In this document: positions 8,949-16,164 of the stretch, piece after piece
How the letters are laid out: each line of letters starts with the position of its first letter
How positions within the stretch are numbered: the first letter of the stretch is position 1
From: Rhodospirillales bacterium
GTDB lineage: Bacteria; Pseudomonadota; Alphaproteobacteria; QKFK01; SZUA-500
Reading direction: 5' to 3'
Length of the DNA stretch: 54,941 nt
Assembly: GCA_003252195.1 (NCBI GenBank)
Contig: QKFK01000141.1
Coordinates: 1 to 54,941 of the forward strand
The notes under the pieces: model-generated
Database searches by the model: none
Told to the model about the DNA's origin: nothing
The model's input: only the letters and a program-made list of their open reading frames with translations
Made by a program: the position numbers and the translations under genes

Positions 8949-10784
8949 TTACAAGCTCTTGATATCTTCAATACCGTAACGCTTGAGCGTTTGCAGGGCA
9001 TTGGTTTTGACAACATCATCCTTGAAGCCGTCATCCTTGAACACGACGCGCATAATTTCAGGCTGAAGCTCTTCTTTCAATGCGCCAATGCCATTCACCA
9101 CATCCATGTTGATATCCTTGTCCAGACAAACAACCAGAGCGCCCAGACCGATAGAGTAAACAGTCTTTCCGGCAATGCTTCGTGTTTCAATCGGCACGGT
9201 TAGATCAAGGCCATATTTCAGAAGAAGCTCATAAAGTACATCCTCGCTGGAGCGATCCTGTTTGATATAGTCAACGGCATTCAGAAGATCTGCTTCAAGC
9301 GTATCAAAATCCGCCTCCCATCGTTTGATGTTGGAGCTGTCCAGTTTAAACACTTTGAAGCCAAGATCGCCTTTGTAATCAGGGTTTTCTTCTTGAATTT
9401 TCTTTGCCGCACGGCGGATACGTTCTTTGGAAATATCAGCAATATTTTTATAACCAGATTTAAATGCTTCTGATTTCTCATCTGTAGTTTCAGGTAATTG
9501 AACAGAAATATGACGACGGCTGCCATTATCATCAACATTTAGTTGCATAACCGTATTTGCTGTTGTTCCTGAACCAGCAAAAAAATCCAGAACTATGGCA
9601 TCTTTATCTTCTTCTATCCCTTGCACGACAAGTTCTTTAATGAGTGCCGTAGGTTTAGGAAAATCAAAGGCTTTAAAGCCAAAAAGCTCATCAATTTCTT
9701 TTGTTCCATCTCTAGTGTAAATGTCTTTAGCAACAATAGAAGAGAAGCCAGTATATTCTTGTTGGAGTTCGTTTAAAAATAATTTTCTCCTTGGCCTTCC
9801 ATCTTCTTTTTCAGGCCAAATAATCTTATTTTCGGCGATCAAATTGTTCATAGTATTTTGATCGTATCTCCACCCCATTTTAGGTTTACCATAGTTTATA
9901 TTGTTTTCTGGATTTATAAGATCATAATGGCAATTTGGCCTTTGATCCTGAGGCAAAATACCGACCATGTTTGCGCTTGACCAATCTCCTCTGGGATCAT
10001 TATCGGGATTTTTATATTGATCAGTGTTCCTATCTGCTCCCCGTATCTTTCTTCCATAAACAATAATATATTCGTGATCTATAGATGCTCCAGTGACATT
10101 TCTATTATCTTTGTTTTGACGGCTTTTCCAAACAAATTGAGCAATGAAATTTTCCTCCCCAAAAACTTCGTTGCAAACTTTTTTCAAATTATCAGCTTCG
10201 ACATCATCTATCGAAATAAATATAGCTCCATCATCACGGAGAAGGTTTCTAGCCAATTTCAGGCGTGGGTACATCATGTTCAGCCAGTTGGTATGATAAC
10301 GTCCAGCCGCACTGGAATTCGTTCCCATTTTCTTGCCTTCACTATCGAGCTGTCCCGTCAATTCAAGATAGTTTTTTACGCCATCCTTAAAATCATCCTC
10401 ATAAACGAAGTCATTCCCTGTATTGTAAGGTGGGTCGATATAGATCATCTTCACTTGTCTGTGATATGATTTTTGCAGGAGCTTCAAGACTTCAAGGTTG
10501 TCACCTTCAATAAACAAATTCTGCGTGGTGTCCCAATCTACACTTTCTTCCTTGCATGGGCGGAGCGTTCCTGTGCTTGGTGTTTGTGCTAACCTGCCTG
10601 CCTTGCGTTTGCCATGCCATGTGAAGTTATAATGATCTTCATCTTCCACCACATAATTGCCAAGCAATTCCTGCAGCTGATCAAATTTGATTTTTCCTTC
10701 AGAAAACACTTCGGGAAACAGCTCCTTAAGCTGTTGAATATTCTGCTCCACAATATCCATGCTCTTGCCGTCTAGTTTTTCCAT
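8949..10784 (-). CDS. mod: Type III DNA adenine methyltransferase (Mod), beta class
   Basis: This 611-residue protein shows motif IV DPPYNTGNDF (residues 117-126) before the AdoMet-binding motif I DFFAGSGTTAN (400-410), the order of beta-class N6-adenine methyltransferases and of type III Mod. The target recognition domain should lie between them, about residues 220-370. It recognises and methylates one strand of an asymmetric site and guides Res. AGGAG lies just upstream of the ATG. By eye, the stretch about 9415-10240 (residues ~181-456, including the recognition domain) is clearly AT-richer than both ends. This suggests the middle was exchanged by recombination, as is known for mod alleles. 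Confidence 0.9.
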   Translation of the reverse strand: MEKLDGKSMDIVEQNIQQLKELFPEVFSEGKIKFDQLQELLGNYVVEDEDHYNFTWHGKRKAGRLAQTPSTGTLRPCKEESVDWDTTQNLFIEGDNLEVLKLLQKSYHRQVKMIYIDPPYNTGNDFVYEDDFKDGVKNYLELTGQLDSEGKKMGTNSSAAGRYHTNWLNMMYPRLKLARNLLRDDGAIFISIDDVEADNLKKVCNEVFGEENFIAQFVWKSRQNKDNRNVTGASIDHEYIIVYGRKIRGADRNTDQYKNPDNDPRGDWSSANMVGILPQDQRPNCHYDLINPENNINYGKPKMGWRYDQNTMNNLIAENKIIWPEKEDGRPRRKLFLNELQQEYTGFSSIVAKDIYTRDGTKEIDELFGFKAFDFPKPTALIKELVVQGIEEDKDAIVLDFFAGSGTTANTVMQLNVDDNGSRRHISVQLPETTDEKSEAFKSGYKNIADISKERIRRAAKKIQEENPDYKGDLGFKVFKLDSSNIKRWEADFDTLEADLLNAVDYIKQDRSSEDVLYELLLKYGLDLTVPIETRSIAGKTVYSIGLGALVVCLDKDINMDVVNGIGALKEELQPEIMRVVFKDDGFKDDVVKTNALQTLKRYGIEDIKSL

Positions 10785-10813
10785 TATATACTCCTCGTAA
10801 ACAATCTTATACT

Positions 10814-11101
10814 CTACACATACTCAGCTGGATAAACCAATCTAGCGTTATCTTTTTCTATAAAAATATCTTCAACCTCAATACACGACACCAACCCTTT
10901 AATACTCCAAGGATTAGCAGCCATAGGTTCTCCTGGCACCAATGCCACTGCACAAGCAAAACTTCTTCCTGCAAGCATCCTTGCCTGACGTTCATCTTTT
11001 GCCACAAAAGTTGCCTTGCCTTTATATATACTAGCCTTCCAATTATGGTTATCCCGTCTATCTTCAACAGGTGATAGCTCAAATACTTTTAGTTCATCCA
11101 T
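10814..11101 (-). CDS. Small protein of unknown function in the restriction operon
   Basis: This 95-residue, slightly acidic protein has no signal peptide or membrane segment. A clear ribosome binding site (GGAG about 8 nt before the ATG) and its place between mod and the Abi_C gene show that it is a real operon member. I do not recognise the family. The sequence has mixed beta-like character (KGKATFVAKDERQARML). It lies in a low-GC block with the next gene upstream, and the two may have arrived together. Confidence 0.6.
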   Translation of the reverse strand: MDELKVFELSPVEDRRDNHNWKASIYKGKATFVAKDERQARMLAGRSFACAVALVPGEPMAANPWSIKGLVSCIEVEDIFIEKDNARLVYPAEYV

Positions 11102-11143
11102 AATATTTTCTCCAATTAAATTTTTATGTAAGATTATTACACA

Positions 11144-11914
11144 TCAGAAGGGGATTTCATCATCAAATTCTCTTATTTCAACAGGATATTCTATTTCATA
11201 ATAATTAAGTAAGAACAACCCTACTGTAGATACAGAGTTTAAGATAAACATTGCATACAAAGGGTTATCAATGATTTCTCTATCCGTACCATGAGCGTTA
11301 GTATTTTCGCTTCTAATATTCTCTACGGCTTGTGCCACACTTATCAAGCCAGAGGCTATATTCCTTAAATTACCATTAAGATCTTTATCAGGATATAATT
11401 TAAACTGCTTTAAAATGTGTTGCGTTAATTTATATAGTGTTAACTTACTATTGCATGGTTCAATCCTATCATCTGAGCATATTCTTTTTATTATTAACTC
11501 TAAAGCAGAATTTGCCATCATAACAGCAGCAGCTGGCTCTGAAGCGACTTTTTCAAACGCTTTATTAAATACATCTCCGACATTTTCGTATCTATCAGCT
11601 AATACCCCTTTTATTTCAGCAACAGCATATATTAGACCTGGCACTTCAATACCTAAGTCAACAGCAATCTGCATAAGCAACTCATCACCCATAGTATCCA
11701 GAGTTGCAGAAAGATTTATTTGATCTTTATCATTTAATATGACTGTGAAATTCTCATCACAGCATCTTCCATAATCGTCTGAGAAAACTTTATGCCAACG
11801 TTTTATATATCTTGATGCATTTTTATAAGAACTGTACTTTTCCCATATTGCCTTTTCAATTCGATCAATGATATCTATCATAGCAGATGGAGAAACAAGA
11901 ATATCACTCATCAC
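11144..11914 (-). CDS. Abortive-infection C-terminal (Abi_C, HEPN-like) protein
   Basis: This is a 256-residue protein. Its C-terminal half (about residues 130-235) has the Abi_C pattern: a conserved helix with NSALELIIKRIC, then LTQHILKQF, then GLISVAQAVENIRSENTNAHG. The last stretch holds an R-x4-6-H arrangement typical of HEPN ribonucleases (RSENTNAH). HEPN proteins usually cleave RNA in toxin or abortive-infection systems. The N-terminal half is unassigned and probably senses the trigger. The start overlaps the DUF4391 stop by 4 nt. RNase activity is inferred from the motif only. It could instead be a degenerate structural HEPN domain. Confidence 0.65.
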   Translation of the reverse strand: MMSDILVSPSAMIDIIDRIEKAIWEKYSSYKNASRYIKRWHKVFSDDYGRCCDENFTVILNDKDQINLSATLDTMGDELLMQIAVDLGIEVPGLIYAVAEIKGVLADRYENVGDVFNKAFEKVASEPAAAVMMANSALELIIKRICSDDRIEPCNSKLTLYKLTQHILKQFKLYPDKDLNGNLRNIASGLISVAQAVENIRSENTNAHGTDREIIDNPLYAMFILNSVSTVGLFLLNYYEIEYPVEIREFDDEIPF

Positions 11915-12663
11915 AACAACCTTTCTAAGTCATTTATTTTTATAGAGGCCTCTTTTATCAAAACATTTAAATCAAGCTTTTTATTAAATTGTGTCTCCTT
12001 CTTAAGCATGGAACGTAGTTCCGTTACTTTTCTTTCTAACTCGGCTATTTTAATTAGTTTTTCCCGGCGATCAATGACGCCATCTGCAGACACAACAAAA
12101 TATTGGCCACTACGCGATGATGAGTTAAGAGCAATGACACGATTTTTAATATCTGTGTAGAAAGCGTAAAAATTAACAAAAGATAAGTTCTTAACTGCCA
12201 TATCCTGCATAAACTTCTGCTGGGCTTCGTTTGGTGCATCAGGATTAAACCACTCGGTTATCCAAGAGTCTTCAATCACCCATTTGGATTTGTCGGCCTG
12301 ATTGATCCTTTTGTCGGCAACGCTAATCGCTATCGTATCCGCAAAGCTAAAAACAAGCATGACCGGATACGGAATAGCTTTATTCACAAAGGAGGCAATT
12401 CGCTGGGCGCGCGCTATGCTGGTCAGGTCAATCTGGATAATCGCGATTTCATCATATTCGCGCACATCATCCCGGTAAGGTTCGATATTGAGAGTGGATG
12501 GTTTTAGCGTATAAACCCATCGGATTTTATCAATGTCATCCTTAAGGGCTTTTTTATCCGTGATATCGAGATCAGCATGTTCCTGAAACAGCTTTTTGAA
12601 TAGCGGCTTGTTCAGCACACATTTCCCTGGGATGGCCATGTAATCATAAAAGGTCTGCGTCAT
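11911..12663 (-). CDS. DUF4391 protein of a type III-like restriction operon
   Basis: This 250-residue protein matches the DUF4391 family by pattern: N-terminal VLNKPLFKKLF, then DKKALKDDIDKIRWVYTLKPSTLNI, then an acidic beta-rich core, and a C-terminal coiled coil (about 205-250) with heptad leucines. Its role is unknown. From memory, DUF4391 genes often sit between an SNF2-like helicase and a Mod-like methyltransferase, exactly as here, so it is probably a structural or adaptor subunit of that complex. It overlaps both neighbours by 4 nt. The last ~45 codons are AT-richer than the rest, coinciding with the edge of the AT-rich block that carries the Abi_C gene. Confidence 0.75.
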   Translation of the reverse strand: MTQTFYDYMAIPGKCVLNKPLFKKLFQEHADLDITDKKALKDDIDKIRWVYTLKPSTLNIEPYRDDVREYDEIAIIQIDLTSIARAQRIASFVNKAIPYPVMLVFSFADTIAISVADKRINQADKSKWVIEDSWITEWFNPDAPNEAQQKFMQDMAVKNLSFVNFYAFYTDIKNRVIALNSSSRSGQYFVVSADGVIDRREKLIKIAELERKVTELRSMLKKETQFNKKLDLNVLIKEASIKINDLERLL

Positions 12664-15600
12664 GCTTGCGTCTCCCGAATGATCAGATAGCTGATGACCT
12701 CAAAATCTTCGAGGCTTGAGAAGTGATCTTGTGTGAGGGAAGTGCCGCCACGACTGAACAGGCTTTCGATGCCTTTTTCTTCAGTTTTCCCGATAACGGA
12801 TTGAATGGCAGTTTCCAGCATGAATTGGTATGCGCCCATGTCCTTGCCGTTCCGGGTGGCATCATTCAGATCTTGGACTGCTGTTTCATCGATGACCTTA
12901 TTCATGGCACAGAGCTTTTTGAAGATATCGAGGCTCTTTTTGCTCTGCAGGTGGTTATAGACAACGTTGCCATCTTCGGCCACATAAACCATGTAATATG
13001 GAGATAGGGCATAATGCGGGTCAAACTCGACTTTGCCGTTAATGTCTCTCAGGCAGAAGATGGTGCCTGGGACGATCTCATTCATGCTTTTGCTGACAGC
13101 GGCATAAAAACCAGAAGGCGAACGCTCAAGTTGATCCATGTTGTCCTTCATGAAGCCTGATAAATCCATGCGGAAATCATTCAGCGTCATATCGGTGATA
13201 GACACACTGCCATCCATATCTTCAAGATCAAGAACGGAATCTTGAAGCTGCTTCATTTGGCGGCGGCGGTATTCTAGATCATTCATCTGTTTCTTTTCGT
13301 CATAATCAATGACGTTTTCTTCACCAGTTGCAGAAATATCGAGAAGCACCATACGACCACTAACGCGGGCTTCAAGGTTGATATATTCGTCCAGCTCCAT
13401 ATTTGGCCAGAAATTGGCAAGCTGGATCGCATCGTTGCGAGAGCCTAAACGGTCAACACGACCAAAACGCTGGATAATCCGCACCGGATTCCAGTGAATA
13501 TCGTAGTTAATGAGCATGTCACAATCCTGCAGGTTTTGTCCCTCAGAAATACAATCTGTCGCAATCAAAATATCAATTTCTGTTGTTGCCAATGCATCTA
13601 TCTTAGCTCTATCTTTTGAAATTGGTGAAAAGTGAGTAAGGATATTATTCAGATCTTTGTCTATACCTTTAATAGTACATTGATTTGAGCCTGCCCCAGT
13701 AACCAGCGCCGAATGTAAACCTAGATTTGACAGTGCCCAATCAGCAATGTTTTTATAAAGATAGTCCGCAGTATCTGAAAATGCTGTAAAAATAACAACC
13801 TTTTTATTGCCAATGTTAATCTGATTATTTTCTTTATTAATTATAACTTCTTTTAATTTCAGTAATTTTGCATCCTCTGTTGCTGTTACCTTAAGAGCCT
13901 CTCCATGCAAACTCGCAAGAAGATGCAAATCATCTTCTAAATCCTGCCTCCAACGGTATAAGTCCATATCTTGAATAAGAATTTTTGTTTTGTTTCCTAT
14001 TAGATAATCCTCAAGCATTGGATCATCCACTTCAATATCTTCAATACTCAGCTCTTCAAATTCTGAATTCTCATGCCTATCAATTTGTTCTAATATTTTT
14101 TGTATCTTATCATGAATTTTTCCAACAGTTTGGGCAAACGAGTTAATAGAGCTTTCCATACGTTTAAGCATATTCACACGCATCAAATGAACCAAACTAC
14201 GTTCACGGTCAACTTGCCTAAAAACAGAAGCACCACCCTGCACTTCTTGATCGTACTTACGACTATATTCTTCCTTTTTATCGTCCCTAACATATTCCAA
14301 CGGGGCATATGCTCCTAGGTTCAACCTTTTAATGGATAAATTAACATCCTTCAAATGTGGAAAATTGCCATTTATATCTATATCAGATTTTATATTTACA
14401 GGCTTCAAACGCTCTGGGAACTTCCCCACTTCGCTTACATCATAATATTTTTCTATATGCTTTCTTGAACGAGCAATAGTCAATAAATCCAGAAGTTTAA
14501 AATAACCAAAATTCATACTCTCCAAAAGAGTTTCTGTTCTACGATCATTCTCTGGCAATTTAAGCCACTGATTAAACTTTGTCTGGGCTACCTTCAAAGT
14601 ATGTTCAATGCTAGATATGCCATAATCCTTCAAAGAATAGTCTCGTCCCTCCGTTATGAACGCAACCTGATTCTTAAGATCATTCATCCTATTATTAACT
14701 GGTGTTGCAGAAAGCATAAGAACTTTTGTCTTCACTCCAGCTCTAATAACATCATCCATTAATTTCTGATATCTATTTCCACCATCTTTTTTGCTACCGC
14801 TATTCCTAAAATTATGAGACTCATCTATTACCAACAGGTCATAGTTACCCCAATTAATAGTTTCTAGATTAATTTCTCCTGATCGTCCTTTTTTACGACT
14901 TAAATCTGTATGATTTATTACATCATAATTAAACCTATCCTTTGAGAGCAGGTTACGCTTATCATTTATTGTATATATAGTCCAATTTTCTCGTAACTTC
15001 TTTGGACAAAGCACCAGCACCCTATCGTTACGTAGTTCATAATATTTAATTACAGCCAAAGCTTCAAAGGTTTTACCCAAACCAACACTATCCGCTATAA
15101 TACAACCATTATATTTCTCAAGTTTATCAATAGCCCCTAGAACACCATCTCTCTGGAATTTATACAACTTATTCCATACAATAGTATCTTTAAAACCTGT
15201 TCTTGAACGAATAATGCTCTCTTCATTTATATCCTCTAAATAATCTCTAAATATATTATAGAGGGTAATAAAATAAACTAAATCAGCAGACTTATCTTCT
15301 GATAAATACTCAAGATGTGCTACAAGCTCGTTCTTAATATTTTGAGTAGCTTTAGCATCATTCCAAATCGCATCAAACCATTGGAGAAGCTGTTGTGTTG
15401 TTTCTGCATCGGATATACCCATATTGATTTCAAAAGAGTCAGACCTAACCTCACCAAGACCTGACGCCGTAAAGTGCGAACCACCTTGCACAACGAAACT
15501 ATTATTTTCATTTTTTATATGATACATATTTTGAGGTGGAAACGACATTTGCCCAGATATAGCTTTTATTCTAGCGTTTTTTTTCACCCAATCCATACAC

Positions 15601-15857
15601 TCTTTTGCTATCTGTTTTTGATCAAGCCTATTTTTTAATATATTCTCTTGATAAACACCTGATAAAGATTGCAATGATACTTTATCCCAACGGGACATCA
15701 TCAGCCTAAAGTCTTTTACCCTAAAAAGCTCTTTTTTTAACGCAGAAAATCCGTATATAGTAAACAAACCAGATAAAATCGATAACTTAGAATCCATATC
15801 AACTCTAGATCTAATTTCTGGCAAAACTTTTCCATGTGATTTATTATCAAGTAGCAT
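12660..15857 (-). CDS. PLD-like/SNF2-family helicase of the restriction operon
   Basis: This 1065-residue protein has an N-terminal phospholipase-D-like fold with HIK (residues 113-115) followed by GSHFTASGL (126-134), the HxK...GSxNxTxxGL pattern of PLD/BfiI-type nucleases, though degenerate. A Swi2/Snf2-type SF2 helicase follows: Walker A DSVGLGKT (256-263), DEAH-like VIDESHNF, motif III LSATPVN, motif IV VVIFTAFSDTADYL, motif V ATDCISEGQNLQ and motif VI QRFGRVDRLGS. It probably moves on DNA and works with the DUF4391 protein and Mod/Res. The first two thirds (to about base 13555) are AT-rich and the remainder is GC-richer with a fairly abrupt change, suggesting a recombinant gene. GAGGGG upstream of the ATG supports the start. 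Confidence 0.85.
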   Translation of the reverse strand: MLLDNKSHGKVLPEIRSRVDMDSKLSILSGLFTIYGFSALKKELFRVKDFRLMMSRWDKVSLQSLSGVYQENILKNRLDQKQIAKECMDWVKKNARIKAISGQMSFPPQNMYHIKNENNSFVVQGGSHFTASGLGEVRSDSFEINMGISDAETTQQLLQWFDAIWNDAKATQNIKNELVAHLEYLSEDKSADLVYFITLYNIFRDYLEDINEESIIRSRTGFKDTIVWNKLYKFQRDGVLGAIDKLEKYNGCIIADSVGLGKTFEALAVIKYYELRNDRVLVLCPKKLRENWTIYTINDKRNLLSKDRFNYDVINHTDLSRKKGRSGEINLETINWGNYDLLVIDESHNFRNSGSKKDGGNRYQKLMDDVIRAGVKTKVLMLSATPVNNRMNDLKNQVAFITEGRDYSLKDYGISSIEHTLKVAQTKFNQWLKLPENDRRTETLLESMNFGYFKLLDLLTIARSRKHIEKYYDVSEVGKFPERLKPVNIKSDIDINGNFPHLKDVNLSIKRLNLGAYAPLEYVRDDKKEEYSRKYDQEVQGGASVFRQVDRERSLVHLMRVNMLKRMESSINSFAQTVGKIHDKIQKILEQIDRHENSEFEELSIEDIEVDDPMLEDYLIGNKTKILIQDMDLYRWRQDLEDDLHLLASLHGEALKVTATEDAKLLKLKEVIINKENNQINIGNKKVVIFTAFSDTADYLYKNIADWALSNLGLHSALVTGAGSNQCTIKGIDKDLNNILTHFSPISKDRAKIDALATTEIDILIATDCISEGQNLQDCDMLINYDIHWNPVRIIQRFGRVDRLGSRNDAIQLANFWPNMELDEYINLEARVSGRMVLLDISATGEENVIDYDEKKQMNDLEYRRRQMKQLQDSVLDLEDMDGSVSITDMTLNDFRMDLSGFMKDNMDQLERSPSGFYAAVSKSMNEIVPGTIFCLRDINGKVEFDPHYALSPYYMVYVAEDGNVVYNHLQSKKSLDIFKKLCAMNKVIDETAVQDLNDATRNGKDMGAYQFMLETAIQSVIGKTEEKGIESLFSRGGTSLTQDHFSSLEDFEVISYLIIRETQA

Positions 15858-15859
15858 AT

Positions 15860-16048
15860 TTATTTTGACCCCTCATCAATTCTGAATTGAGCCACTATCC
15901 ACCTATTTACATCAATTTCACGGAAACGCCAACTACCACCAACCTTAAACCCAGGCAATTTACCTTCAGCAGTTAGACGATATGTTGTTTTTTCATTTAG
16001 CTTGAGGTACTCGGCAACCTCTTTAACCGTTAATATACCACTTTTCAT
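15860..16048 (-). CDS. Small helix-turn-helix protein, excisionase/AlpA type
   Basis: The core protein, MKSGILTVKEVAEYLKL onward, is a 62-residue winged-helix domain of the excisionase (MerR-like) family, with the typical GKLPGFKVGGSWRF wing and WI helix. An in-frame start at 16132 would add a hydrophobic extension with no counterpart in the family, so the ATG at 16048 is preferred; 16054 is also possible. It lies 2 nt before the helicase gene and 32 nt after the SF1 helicase-nuclease stop, so it belongs to the run. It may regulate the restriction operon by binding its promoter, which is inference from fold and position. Confidence 0.7.
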   Translation of the reverse strand: MKSGILTVKEVAEYLKLNEKTTYRLTAEGKLPGFKVGGSWRFREIDVNRWIVAQFRIDEGSK

Positions 16049-16164
16049 AACCATCCCATCATGTAAAAAACAACTGAGAAAATAACGGAAAATTACTGAA
16101 CAATCAAGAGCAATAACAAAAACATAATACATAAATATTCAAAATAGATAATGTTCAATAACTA

